64,000 nucleotides of DNA from Phymorhynchus buccinoides. Its lineage: Eukaryota > Mollusca > Gastropoda > Neogastropoda > Raphitomidae. Both the position numbers and the translations under genes were made by a program. Shown here piece by piece: positions 21,719 to 32,584 of the stretch (positions within the stretch are counted from its first letter, which is position 1; each line of letters opens with the position of its first letter). The stretch covers positions 35,973,405-36,037,404 of the forward strand of contig CM065695.1 of NCBI GenBank assembly GCA_017654935.2, read 5' to 3'. The notes beneath the pieces were generated by a model. It did no database searches. It saw nothing but the letters and a program-made list of their open reading frames with translations, and had not been told where the DNA came from.

Positions 21719-22128
21719 TTAACCCTTTCAACACGACCCCTCTGACTGCTCAGTGTTCCCTGCTAACACTGCAGGCTAGGCACGGAAATTCACTCACAAC
21801 ATCCATTATTGTCAGTTTTCAAAACGATTATAAAAATAAAGTAAAAAGCAAGAAGCCGATGGTGGCTTTGTTTTTGCACAGTGACGTAGAACAATAGAAC
21901 AATTGTTGCATCTTTTAAATTATATAAGTTTGAAAGCCTTTCAAAGACCCTCCCAAAATTGTATCATAAAAACTTGATCCCAATTATCTTTAGAAGAGGC
22001 ATTACATTATTATTGCAATGTGTCCTCAGAAACGTTTTGCTTTCTGCGATCACTCTCGCAGCGCATTGGCAGCGGTAAAGTCGATCGAGCTTTGCGACTA
22101 TGCTCGCAACATGTTGCAAAAGAGTTAA
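21719..22128. mobile_element. TTAA MITE, third type
   Basis: Ends TTAACCCTTTCAACACGA and reverse-complement TTAACTCTTTTGCAACATG, 410 bp, with TTAA at both borders. The inside (AGCAAGAAGCCGATGGTGGC, CGATCACTCTCGCAGCG) differs from the CCGCCA family, but the end motif TTAAC(C/T)C(T)TTT is shared. Confidence 0.75.
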
Positions 22129-22176
22129 CGTTGGTTTTCCACTGATAAAAAGAACAGAATGAAAGCTAGCTGGATG

Positions 22177-22732
22177 TTAACCCTTTCACCGCCAGCCACA
22201 TTTCAGTCAAAAATGTCCATTAACCCTTTTGCCGCCAGCCATTTTTCAGCAAAAAATGTCCATTAACCCTTTTGCCGCCAGCCATTTTTCAGCAAAAAAT
22301 GTCCATTAACCCTTTTGCCGCCAGCCATTTTTCAGCAAAAAATGTCCATTAAATTTACCTGGGTAGAGAACGAAAACCATCTGCAGTATTGGCGATTCTT
22401 CTGTGACAGATATAAAATAAGGTCTATCCTTACTTCCCAAAACTAAGACAATAGGGTCTTTGGATACTAGACCCCAATTTGATGCCTTTTAGTGACATAT
22501 GTGTTAAATCACTGTGGTGCTAAAATGCGACTTTGGCGGTGAAAGGGTTAAATTTACCTGGGTAGAGAACAAAATCCATTTGCAGTATTGCAGATTCTTC
22601 TGACATATCTAAAGTAAGGTCTATCCTTACTTCCCAAAACTAAAGCAATAGGCCCTAATTTGATACCTTTTAGTGACATAGGTGTTAAATCAATGTGGTG
22701 CTAAAATGCGACTTTGGCGGTGAAAGGGTTAA
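22177..22732. mobile_element. TTAA MITE (CCGCCA family), amplified 5' end and two bodies
   Basis: The first 43 bp of the element (TTAACCCTTTTGCCGCCAGC to AATGTCCA) is repeated in tandem at 22177, 22220, 22263 and 22306. A full body follows to 22551, then a second body lacking its left end to 22732. The partial repeats show how an element end can seed a tandem array. Confidence 0.88.
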
Positions 22733-22901
22733 AATACTTTTTTGTGAGTTTATTAGTGTGTTTTTGGTTACCGTGTATAAGGTTACCGTGTATTACCGGC
22801 AGTTGGATTGTATGAGAAATGCCACGAGTGCCAAAGAAATGAGAAATTGCATGTAAAAATGCTGACATAGAAGCGATGGATATGGAAGTGAATGTATGCT
22901 T

Positions 22902-23271
22902 TCAAAGACACTGTAATGGGAATAAGACAGACAACTGGAGAGTTACGGCGAGCCGGGCTGATAGGGTGATCATTCGTGATCCCATTAACAATGGCGGCTC
23001 TATCCAAAAGACTGGACTTTGAATCGACGTTTTAAAAAAAAAAACCAGATTCAAGTTTGAGTGCTTGGGCAAGCCTTTTTCTGTTTTCCCGAAGACAAAG
23101 AAAGGTAAGGAAGCTGCAAGTGTGGCTAGAAAATATACGAAACAGTGGGAATACCACAGATTACTACTGATGTTCATGGTTCAAGGGGGGCATAATCAGG
23201 GTTTCTGTCCTCACTACTCATATAGGGGAAAATGGCTGCTTGTCTGTCTTATTCCCATTACAGTGTCTTTG
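22902..23271. mobile_element. MITE with perfect 31-bp inverted repeats
   Basis: AAAGACACTGTAATGGGAAT AAGACAGACAA at the left is repeated without mismatch as its reverse complement at the right end (23238-23270). Total about 370 bp. The inside includes a GC-balanced stretch (AAGACTGGACTTTGAATCG, TTTCTGTCCTCACTACTCAT) shared with the decayed copy at 4236-4400. The perfect ends suggest recent mobility. Confidence 0.88.
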
Positions 23272-23882
23272 ATGCTTTTGTATAATTATGTGGTTTTTGA
23301 TTCAGTGCAATTGAATAGGAATGTGCAGTTTTTGGTGCCTGAGATACAAAACAATTATACATAAGAATGGAAATGGAACATGTGGATTTATAGGTGTTTT
23401 TTTGGTGTTTGTGTTCTATTCTGTAGAAATGAATGCGAATCTGCATATTTGGATACATGGGATTTTAAAACAAAAATTATACATGATAATTGAAATGGTA
23501 GTGTACGTATGTGTGGTTTTGTGTTCATTTCTTTTGTCAATGCATCCCTTGCCACACGAGTGTAGCCTGGTGACTCGAATGCTTTCCTCATTCCTCATTA
23601 CAGTAATGCTGTTACAGACTGCAACGATTTTGTAATACTCATAATGCTGCCTCTTTTTTTCTTTCCCATTCACATAACCTGGTATACGCTTGCAATTGAC
23701 CCAATTTGCTTTGCACGAAAATTAGTTAACACACACAAAAAATCCTAGTACCGGCTGCGAGTTGGAACTCAGAATGAGCGGTGTGGGACAGCAAACATGG
23801 GACAGCAAACAACAACAACAACAAATCCTAGTACTTCTGCTCCTTCTCACAGGAAGTAGAAAAACAGCCAAACTGATCTCGG

Positions 23883-23914
<32 letters not shown>

Positions 23915-24496
23915 TAGTACCCCGAGTTTCATTCTTTGACTATCTTGATTTTATCATTCATATTGTTTCCTTACATTTCACCTATTTTTTCAGTTGTTTC
24001 CCCAACTTTAATTACTTTAGAGTACATATTTTGTTTTAGAGTCTATTCTGTATTGATTTTATTCCCGTTAAAAAAACAAACTGCAAGGCAAAACATTTAG
24101 CTTTATTAGTTATATTACATGAACTTCATCAAACTAAAGGTTGCAGATTTATTGACACTGTTGCTGTAGATGGGTTGCTGTCACATTAAAAAATGAATTT
24201 ACACCTGCTTGCTGATATTGCTAAAACAAAATGCTGCTGTTTGAGATCATGAATTGTTTACACACTGTCGTTGATCACTTGTGAATCCTGCACATTTTCT
24301 TTTCTTCAGATATGCTCGGGTTGTGAAGCGTCTTTTGGGATTGAATTATCTAAAGCTTGGTGAACATTCTGTGCCTGTAATTGTCTCATTTGCATCATCA
24401 AAACTTATTCAGAATATATATAGTTAATACCTCTGTGGACTTTTTGTCTGTTCTCCAGTGAAAACTCTTAGGCACATCACTGTTTTTGTTGTTGGT
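23272..24496. other. AT-rich intergenic sequence with nested A-tailed insertions
   Basis: The word ATCCTAGTAC occurs three times (23742, 23825, 23911). The second interval ends in a run of about 29 A, and the first ends in a CAACAACAACAACAA run. This looks like two short A- or CAA-tailed retro-insertions flanked by the same target duplication. The remainder (23926-24496) is AT-rich with no recognisable feature. Confidence 0.6.
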
Positions 24497-24740
24497 TTAA
24501 CCCCTTCACCGCCATCCATATTTCAACCAAACATTTCCATTAAATTGACCTGGATAGAGAACAAAATCCATCAGCAGCATTGTGGATTCTTCTGACATAT
24601 AAAATAAGGTCTACCCTTACATCCCAAGACTATAAGACAATAGGGTCTTTGGATAATAGACCCCAATTTGATGCCTTTTAGTGACATAGGTGTTAAATCA
24701 CTGTGGTGCTAAAATGTGACTTTGGCGGTGAAAGGGTTAA
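24497..24740. mobile_element. TTAA MITE (CCGCCA family)
   Basis: From TTAACCCCTTCACCGCCATC to TTGGCGGTGAAAGGGTTAA; one base change in the left end. Confidence 0.87.
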
Positions 24741-24967
24741 GGATGAACTTTGACCTTTCGATCCTAGTTCGGTATTCTGTTCTAAGAAAATATGACGGAA
24801 GTGACACTGATTAGACTGTGTTCGCTTCATTCTGTCTCAAGCAATGAATGATGTATTCTTCCGATACATGTATATGCATTCTGCATGGAATACTGGTGGG
24901 TTTTTTTTCCTTCTTTGTTTATCTATAGTTGTTTCAGCTTGTTTTTACTGTCACAGAGAATAATCCC

Positions 24968-25737
24968 TGTGAAACTCGGGCTGCACTCGCCTGGAAAGAC
25001 CATCACTGCCAGCGCAATAGACTGTGAAACTCGGGCTGCACTCACCTGGAAAGACCATCACTGCCAGCGCAATAGACTGTGAAACTCGGGCTGCACTCGC
25101 CTGGAAAGACCATCACTGCCAGCGCAATAGACTGTGAAACTCGGGCTGCACTCGCCTGGAAAGACCATCACTGCCAGCGCAATAGACTGTGAAACTCGGG
25201 CTGCACTCGCCTGGAAAGACCATCACTGCCAGCGCAATAGACTGTGAAACTCGGGCTGCACTCGCCTGGAAAGACCATCACTGCCAGCGCAATAGACTGT
25301 GAAACTCGGGCTGCACTCACCTGGAAAGACCATCACTGCCAGCGCAATAGACTGTGAAACTCGGGCTGCACTCACCTGGAAAGACCATCACTGCCAGCGC
25401 AATAGACTGTGAAACTCGGGCTGCACTCACCTGGAAAGACCATCACTGCCAGCGCAATAGACTGTGAAACTCGGGCTGCACTCACCTGGAAAGACCATCA
25501 CTGCCAGCGCAATAGACTGTGAAACTCGGGCTGCACTCACCTGGAAAGACCATCACTGCCAGCGCAATAGACTGTGAAACTCGGGCTGCACTCACCTGGA
25601 AAGACCATCACTGCCAGCGCAATAGACTGTGAAACTCGGGCTGCACTCACCTGGAAAGACCATCACTGCCAGCGCAATAGACTGTGAAACTCGGGCTGCA
25701 CTCACCTGGAAAGACCATCACTGCCAGCGCAATAGAC
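24968..25737. repeat. 55-bp satellite, 14 units
   Basis: Fourteen almost identical units of 55 bp, each TGTGAAACTCGGGCTGCACT...CCTGGAAAGACCATCACTGC...AATAGAC. The only common variant is CTCGCCTGG versus CTCACCTGG; the last eight units all carry A, a sign of block amplification. Reverse-complemented, the unit aligns to the 3' part of the tRNA-derived SINE (30998-31050: CTGGCTGTGACG, GAGCAACCCGAATTTCACAG), so it probably grew from a SINE tail. Confidence 0.95.
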
Positions 25738-26265
25738 GATTTTCGGAGAGAGAAAAAACCCTAGGGGAGAGCACTTCATGAAAATTAGAATTGATTACCT
25801 CGACTTACTCGGTCAAAACCATAGCAACCATGGCGGCGAAGCTTCAAGCTGCAGGATGCGAGTCAGCTGACTTGCAAGCATTTTTTTATAGAAAAATGAG
25901 GGTCGGCCAGTATCCACAAAATGATTGAACTTGCAAAATGTGACGTACATTTAAAAAAAATATAAATGACATCAATTTTAGAATGATGCACAGTGTTCTA
26001 AGTGATGTAAGTCTACACAAACACACGAGGCCGAGAGCTGGGGATCTACCTGATGGTAGAGTGACTTCCCCTCTTTGACCGATTGAACTAGGCAAGATCA
26101 CTCCCACACACCATGAAATTACTCCCCCTTTAATTATTTCCGAACAATTCCTATTTGTGTGTGTTTTTGTTTTTACATGCTGGTTTCAAGTCTTTTTTCT
26201 TTCATGCTGGGTTTTTTTAATAAGAAATTGCTGAAAACGGTGTCAGAAACATTGTTCCTATTTGA
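25738..26265. other. Intergenic sequence between two satellites
   Basis: Contains ATGGCGGCGAAGCTTCAAGC near 25831, reminiscent of a transposon coding start, and the word CTAGGGGAGAGCA also found at 44436 and 45448. No gene supported. Confidence 0.5.
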
Positions 26266-27620
26266 TGGTTCATGGCAGGTTCCTCGTGTCCGAGGTTCAG
26301 TGGGGATGTCCCTGGCACATGGGTGCAACCTTGCCTCGGATGATTCATGGCAGGTTCCTCGTGTCCGAGGTTCAGTGGGGATGTCCCTGGCACATGTGTG
26401 CAACCTTGCCTCGGATGATTCATGGCAGGTTCCTCGTGTCCGAGGTTCAGTGGGGATGTCCCTGGCGCATGTGTGCAACCTTGCCTCGGATGATTCATGG
26501 CAGGTTCCTCGTGTCCGAGGTTCAGTGGGGATGTCCCTGGCACATGTGTGCAACCTTGCCTCGGATGATTCATGGCAGGTTCCTCAGGTCCGAGGTTCAG
26601 TGGGGATGTCCCTGGCACATGTGTGCAACCTTGCCTCGGATGATTCATGGCAGGTTCCTCGTGTCCGAGGTTCAGTGGGGATGACCCTGGCACATGGGTG
26701 CAACCTTGCCTCGGATGATTCATGGCAGGTTCCTCAGGTTCGAGGTTCAGTGGGGATGTCCCTGGCGCATGTGTGCAACCTTGCCTCGGATGATTCATGG
26801 CAGGTTCCTCGTGTCCGAGGTTCAGTGGGGATGTCCCTGGCGCATGTGTGCAACCTTGCCTCGGATGATTCATGGCAGGTTCCTCGTGTCCGAGGTTCAG
26901 TGGGGATGTCCCTGGCACATGTGTGCAACCTTGCCTCGGATGATTCATGGCAGGTTCCTCAGGTCCGAGGTTCAGTGGGGATGTCCCTGGCGCATGTGTG
27001 CAACCTTGCCTCGGATGATTCATGGCACTGGTTCCTCGTGTCCGAGGTTCAGTGGGGATGTCCCTGGCACATGGGTGCAACCTTGCCTCGGATGATTCAT
27101 GGCAGGTTCCTCAGGTCCGAGGTTCAGTGGGGATGTCCCTGGCACATGTGTGCAACCTTGCCTCGGATGATTCATGGCAGGTTCCTCGTGTCCGAGGTTC
27201 AGTGGGGATGATCCCTGGCACATGTGGGGATGCAACCTTGCCTCGGATGATTCATGGCAGGTTCCTCGTGTCCGAGGTTCAGTGGGGATGTCCCTGGCAC
27301 ATGGATGCAACCTTGCCTCGGATGATTCATGGCAGGTTCCTCGGGTCCGAGGTTCAGTGGGGATGTCCCTGGCGCATGGATGCAACCTTGCCTCGGATGA
27401 TTCATGGCAGGTTCCTCGTGTCCGAGGTTCAGTGGGGATGTCCCTGGCACATGGATGCAACCTTGCCTCGGATGATTCATGGCAGGTTCCTCGTGTCCGA
27501 GGTTCAGTGGGGATGACCCTGGCACATGGATGCAACCTTGCCTCGGATGATTCATGGCAGGTTCCTCGTGTCCGAGGTTCAGTGGGGATGACCCTGGCAC
27601 ATGGATGCAACCTTGCCTCT
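26266..27620. repeat. 75-bp satellite, about 18 units
   Basis: Units contain GGTTCCTCGTGTCCGAGG, TTCAGTGGGGATGTCCCTGG, CACATGTGTGCAACC and TTGCCTCGGATGATTCATGG. The period is a multiple of three and free of stops in several frames, hence the long apparent ORFs on both strands with 25-residue repeats. Variants are GTGTCC/AGGTCC/GGGTCC, CACATG/CGCATG and GTCCCT/ACCCT. One unit has a 3-bp insertion (CACTGG near 27025) and one an irregular GATCCCTGGCACATGTGGGG. The last unit runs directly into an ATGGATGCAAC-type MITE end. Confidence 0.95.
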
Positions 27621-27830
27621 GATACCAGGCAGCGCCTGTTTTTCAAAATGTTGACCCCCCCAAAAAACAAAAAAATTTCATTCAAAATTCAAGGGGAAAA
27701 AAGTGTTGAATTCTCACTTTACAAGTCTAGAATAAGCTTCAGATTGAGTATGATTTTGCTTTTTCTTCAGCTTTTCCCCCTGGACCCCTGCCTTGCCTGT
27801 TTTTGGATTTTCTCCAGTTGCATCCGTGCT
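27600..27830. mobile_element. MITE, ATGGATGCAAC family, at the satellite edge
   Basis: From CATGGATGCAACCTTGCCTC to TCTCCAGTTGCATCCGTG. Internal words (TTCTTCAGCTTTTCCCCCTG, GACCCCTGCCTTGCCTG) match the 3' half of 17935-18195. Its first ~20 bp are identical to part of the preceding 75-bp unit. Confidence 0.75.
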
Positions 27831-27924
27831 GGCGGCATGCCCTCTGGTGGCTGGAGAGTCCGATTCCGGATCGGCATACTCTTTATATTGTTCCTGTTTA
27901 TTTGCCACGGAAATGCCCCGGTTT

Positions 27925-28173
27925 TTAACCCTTTCACCGCCAAAGTCGCATTTTAGCACCACAATGATTTAACAGCTGCTATGTCACTAAAAGGCATCAA
28001 ATTGGGGTCTATTATCCAAAGACCCTATTGTCTTAGTTTTGGGAAGTAAGGATAGATCTTATTTTTTATATGTCACAGAAGAATCCCCAATATTGCAGAT
28101 GGATTTTGTTCTCTACCCAGGTAAACTTAATGGAAATTGTTTGCTGAAAAATGGCTTGCGGCGAAAGGGTTAA
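27925..28173. mobile_element. TTAA MITE (CCGCCA family), inverted copy
   Basis: From TTAACCCTTTCACCGCCAAA to TTGCGGCGAAAGGGTTAA. Confidence 0.88.
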
Positions 28174-28345
28174 TGGTCACTCAAGTCCACTACTCTCCTG
28201 GATGAATATTATCGTTTTACGTCCTCTCGGCCAAAGGCCATATATGTGACATTGATGTAACTTTAGTTATTGTCTCTCCTGGATTGCTACCAAGATGCGT
28301 TATACCCTATGAAGCTCAGTTTGGCCCTGTACTGTTTCTGTGGGC

Positions 28346-28583
28346 TTAACCCTTTCGCTGCCAGCCATTTTACAGCCCAAAAATACCATTAAACTTAACT
28401 GGGTATAGAAAATAAAATATCTGCAATATTGCGAATTCCTCTGACATTTTTACAGGCCTATCCTTACCTCCCAAAATTAAGAAAATAGGGTCTTTCAATA
28501 ACAGGTCCTGATTTGATGCCTTTTAGTGACGGGTGTTAAACCATTGTGGTGCTAAAATGCGACATTGGCGGTGAAAGGGTTAA
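28346..28583. mobile_element. TTAA MITE (CCGCCA family)
   Basis: From TTAACCCTTTCGCTGCCAGC to TTGGCGGTGAAAGGGTTAA. Lies 170 bp from the previous copy, in the opposite orientation. Confidence 0.88.
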
Positions 28584-29334
28584 CGTTTTGTTGGATCACG
28601 TCCTGGAATTTGTTAAAGACAGGGGTGCATGTGGGTCTGCCTGAAGCCTGAATTCAGGCAGTTTGATGCAGGTTCAGGCAGTGGTCTGCCTGAAGATAAG
28701 GCTGTTCTGTAAGGACCCAAGCTCTTGAAATGACTTATGTCAAGGACTGTGATAGAAAGTTCAGGCATAAGCTTTGGTCACCGCATGCACCCATGTAGCG
28801 AGAAATCACTGCTCGATTTGATTCAGGGAATGGAAATTGATTGGAAGACTCCCTCACATTCTAAATGTTTGACGAGGTGTGCAGAGCACCCCTGCTACCT
28901 CTCTGTATCTGTAAAATAAAATGTTTTTTTCAGTCATGTTACCCTTTTTTAAAATTACAGTTTCAGGCGTTGTTTTGTTCAAGATCTTATTTCTTTCGCT
29001 TTTTTCCTGTCTGAAATGAACATTTTGGATGTTCTAAAATTAAAGTTATGCTTCCAAAAGTTAAAACCAGTTAGGATATCATAAACTGCTGTAACAACAA
29101 CGACGACAATTTTACAAACGGCCGCAAGAAAAACCAGATGTAATAATATTCAAATTCTTTTTCGCTATCTGCATGGCTGCGTTCAGTTGTGAAATGATAG
29201 GCATTTGATTCATTCTTTTTATGTTTTTTATCATTTTTTGAAACATGTTTTTATCTCTCAAATGATGTGTGGATATCAAACTCTTTTGTGCTTCTGTAAT
29301 TTTTGTTGTTATTTTCACTTTGTCAGTAATGAAT
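28584..29334. other. AT-rich intergenic sequence
   Basis: A short block near 28640-28700 repeats TTCAGGCAGT and TCTGCCTGAAG. Otherwise no feature seen. Confidence 0.5.
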
Positions 29335-30690
29335 TACCGTATTTTACTGACTATAAGGCGATACTTTTTTCCCAGACTGAGACCCCTGCGCCTATTAATA
29401 TCAGACCTGTTTGCCTTTACGTTTTTGCTGTAATTTTTATGAGAAAAAAAGTCAATTTACGATAATTGCGTCGACGAAAAAAAAATCCAAAAAAAAAATC
29501 CACCACTACAGTTGCGTCGGCAACGATGCTTTTGAAACAATGTGGTGAAAAGTCATTCCAGTTCCCAGCACACAACGCGCATCAATTTCTTTTCATTCTG
29601 TTTGAAGATGGCGTCAAAGCGATCGCGTGGTGAGAGTTCTAGGTCAGATGATCCAACATCTGATGGAAAGACACCAAAGAAAAGGCCAATACATGGTCTA
29701 AAAAATGTTTTTAAAGGTCTCCCAGTGCACTATTGCTTGCATATAATTGCGTGATTACAAATAGTTTTCTTGTTAATCAGGTTTTGTGAAGAAAATGAAT
29801 CGGCCGCATATTGGATTACATTTTTTTCTGTCAAAATTACTAGCGTTTGTTTCAGAAATTACAAATTTGCGAAATAGGGGTAAACAGGTCTGTAATATAG
29901 TAAGAAAGTAGAGTAACAAAACCTGAGTTTTGTGCATAATTTGGAGGGTGCGCCTTATAATGTGACTGATAATATAGTAAGAAACTATAATAACAAAATC
30001 TGAGTTTTGTGCATAATTTGGAGGGTGGGCCTTATGATGTGACTGATAATATAGTAAGAAACTATAACAAAATCTGAGTTTTTTGCATAATTTGGAGGCT
30101 GGGCCTTATAATAATAGTAAGAAAGTATAACAAAATCTGAGTTTTGTGTATAATTTGGAGGGTGGGCCTTATGATGTGACTGGTAATATAGTAAGAAAGT
30201 ATAACAAAATCTGAGTTTTGTGCATAATTTGGAGGGTGGGCCTTATAATAATAGTAAGAAAGTATAACAAAATCTGAGTTTTGTGTATAATTTGGAGGGT
30301 GGGCCTTATGATGTGACTGGTAATATAGTAAGAAAGTATAACAAAATCTGAGTTTTGTGCATAATTTGGAGGGTGGGCCTTATAATATAGTAAGAAAGTA
30401 TAACAAAATCTGAGTTTTGTGTATAATTTGGAGGGTGGGCCTTATGATGTGACTGGTAATATAGTAAGAAAGTATAACAAAATCTGAGTTTTGTGCATAA
30501 TTTGGAGGGTGGGCCTTATAATATAGTAAGAAAGTATAACAAAATCTGAGTTTTGTGTATAATTTGGAGGGTGGGCCTTATGATGTGACTGGTAATATAG
30601 TAAGAAAGTATAACAAAATCTGAGTTTTGTGCATAATTTGGAGGGTGGGCCTTATAATCAGGCGCGTCTTGTAGTCCGAAAAATACGGTA
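29335..30690. mobile_element. DNA transposon remnant, TACCGTATTTT ends, about 1.36 kb
   Basis: TACCGTATTTTACTGACTAT at the left and reverse-complement TACCGTATTTTTCGGACTAC at the right form imperfect inverted repeats of about 25 bp. Near 29609 an ATG opens a short frame, MASKRSRGESSRSDDPTSDG followed by KTPKKRPIHG, preceded by sequence that could be a leader. It may be the start of a lost transposase, or simply a captured exon start. From about 29930 the inside is a tandem array. Confidence 0.75.
29930..30655. repeat. Alternating tandem array inside the transposon remnant
   Basis: Units such as ATAATTTGGAGGGTGGGCCT and AGTAAGAAAGTATAACAAAA recur about ten times. Two unit types alternate: a long one with TTATGATGTGACTGGTAATA and a short one with TTATAATA directly before TAGTAAGAAAG. 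This gives a higher-order period of about 134 bp. The repeated words resemble the inner end of the element, so the array grew from its right terminus. Confidence 0.88.
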
Positions 30691-30762
30691 AGGGCATGGT
30701 TATTCAATCTTGACAGGAATCAGTATTTCTTTCTTTTGTTTTATGCAGAGTTGCATCAACAT

Positions 30763-31100
30763 GGTGTAGAGTGGCACAGTGGTAGCGCGTTCGCTTCGTG
30801 TTAAGTAAACCCGAGTTCGAACCTGGGTACAGGGGATTTTTTCCTCTCACTTTGCACTAGGCCTTACGGTCTGAACGTGGAGTCTTTCGGATGATATGAT
30901 AAACCGAGGTCCCGTGTGCCCATGCACTTAGCATACGTTAAACCCAGTGGCAACGAAAAAGTTGTCATTTGGTCAAAATTTACAAATTGGGTGGCGCGCC
31001 TCTGGCTGTGACGCGCTCTCCATGTGGGAGCAACCCGAATTTCACAGAGACGCCTCTGTGACTATAAAGTACCCAATACCTAATACCTAATAATAATACA
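30763..31100 (+). mobile_element. tRNA-derived SINE, copy 2
   Basis: Head GGTGTAGAGTGGCACAGTGG with an A-box-like word at 30772-30782 and a B-box-like GAGTTCGAACC at 30813-30823. The body contains GGCCTTACGGTCTGAACGTG and the tail CTATAAAGTACCC with AATACCTAATACCTAATAAT repeats. It is the same family as 16177-16560 in the other orientation. Transcription would be by RNA polymerase III from the internal boxes (family knowledge). Confidence 0.88.
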
Positions 31101-31222
31101 TAACACATTTATTTGATTACGTCTTTATTTGTCACTGGTGTGAACATGCACTATAGTTCTGTCAATACATTTTCTGTTTCAGAGAGTGTGTGTAGTTTGT
31201 AGATAATCGACTTTCAGGCTTT

Positions 31223-31468
31223 TTAACCCTTTCACCGCCGTCACATTTTTGCACCACAATGATTTAAACACCCGTGTCATTAAAACACTTGAAATCAGGG
31301 TCTGTTATTCAATAATATTGTGTTCCTAAAATATGGGCAGTAAGGATTGACTCTATTCTAAATGTGTCACAGAGAAATCCCACAATACTGCAGACAAAAT
31401 CTTTTCTCTAGTCAAGTAAGCTCAATGGAAATGTTTGGCTCAAAGATGGCTGGCAGTGAAAGGGTTAA
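31223..31468. mobile_element. TTAA MITE (CCGCCA family), inverted copy
   Basis: From TTAACCCTTTCACCGCCGTC to TGGCAGTGAAAGGGTTAA; the inside is more diverged than in the other copies. Confidence 0.85.
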
Positions 31469-31890
31469 GCGTATGTTCCATTTTTATTATTCAATATTAG
31501 TATCCCAGATTTCTTGAAGGACTGCTGTTGTTGATGATGATGGATATTGCAGTATGGATTTTGGAGGTGAAAACTAATTGAATTTCTCAAGGATGGCTTC
31601 TGGATACGGGAATGGACGTTTGCAATCCTCGGCTTTACAATACTCAAGACTGTTCTGACGTGGTCAATTGTACATTATTATACATTCTGTATTTACAAGG
31701 CTTTTAAATCCAATGTTTAATTACAATGTCTTTCGGTAGAGAATGAGTGAAAGCAACATTATTTTTTTTGGGGGGGCTGTTGTTTCGTTTTTGGATTTTT
31801 GTTTTTTGGCTGTTGGCATGCATTATATTGCTTTGTGTTTAGGTTGTGGTCATACACCTTTTGTAAATTTTAGAATGTGTGTGTGTATGT
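31469..31890. other. Intergenic sequence, nothing recognised
   Basis: AT-rich sequence without a feature I can support. Confidence 0.5.
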
Positions 31891-31985
31891 GTGACAGAGA
31901 GAGAGAGAGAGAGAGAGAGAGAATGCGAATGCAAATGTTTATTCAGTTCAGGCCTAGGCCCCTCACTGAAGGGGTGTCAAGTAAT

Positions 31986-32022
<37 letters not shown>

Positions 32023-32190
32023 CGAATGCGAATGTTTATTCAGTTCAGGCCTAGGCCCCTCACTGAAGGGGTGTCAAGTAATACAAGCAAGAGAGAGAGA
32101 GAGAGAATGCGAATGCAAATGTTTATTCAGTTCAGGCCTAGGCCCCTCACTGAAGGGGTGTCAAGTAATACAAGAGAGGGAGAGAGAGAG
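31890..32190. repeat. Three ~90-bp units joined by GA tracts
   Basis: Each unit reads AATGCGAATGC(A/G)AATGTTTATTC, then CAGTTCAGGCCTAGGCCCCT, then CACTGAAGGGGTGTCAAGTA, and is separated from the next by a GA run of 14-32 bp. A poly-C run at about 32209-32224 follows. The GTGTCAAGTAATACAAG junction before each GA run is constant. Confidence 0.9.
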
Positions 32191-32584
32191 AGACGGGGCT
32201 GCCTACCACCCCCCCCCCCCCCCCGGGGTATTTGTCCCTGGAAAAGGAGTTAAAAGGGGGCACCCTGTAGCTGGAATCCACTGTTCTGTCTGGTGACCCT
32301 GAAAACTGAGCAGAATCAAAAGTTTGTCGAGCAGTCACTTGTCTAAAATGTTAGCTGACCTTACTAACCTTGCACAGGAACACCCGAAAAACAACAGACA
32401 CTGTTGAAACTTTCTGAGCAGAGATGTTACACATAGGGTTACTAAACACCGAAAGATCTTGAATATTGAAGCACATTGGCACCGGAAAGCATCAGTAAGA
32501 CTACCCCAAAAAAATCCAGAGTCGCAAAAATATTGCTAGATCACGAAATACATTTGTTTTGGCCATGGCACTTGACATCACGAT

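Noticed and set aside
24968..25737. CRISPR-like regular array
   Set aside because: Units abut without unique spacers, and the sequence is animal DNA with a SINE origin for the unit.
26159..27956. Several long ORFs on both strands with 25-residue repeats
   Set aside because: They come from a 75-bp satellite without stops; open on both strands and in several frames, no domain or start context.
29542..29754. Small nuclear protein gene (Lys/Arg/Ser-rich ORF)
   Set aside because: Inside a transposon remnant; no splice or family support. Kept only as a possible transposase start.
30763..30840. tRNA gene
   Set aside because: Has A- and B-box-like words, but no foldable acceptor and anticodon arms; followed by a SINE body also present at 16177-16560.
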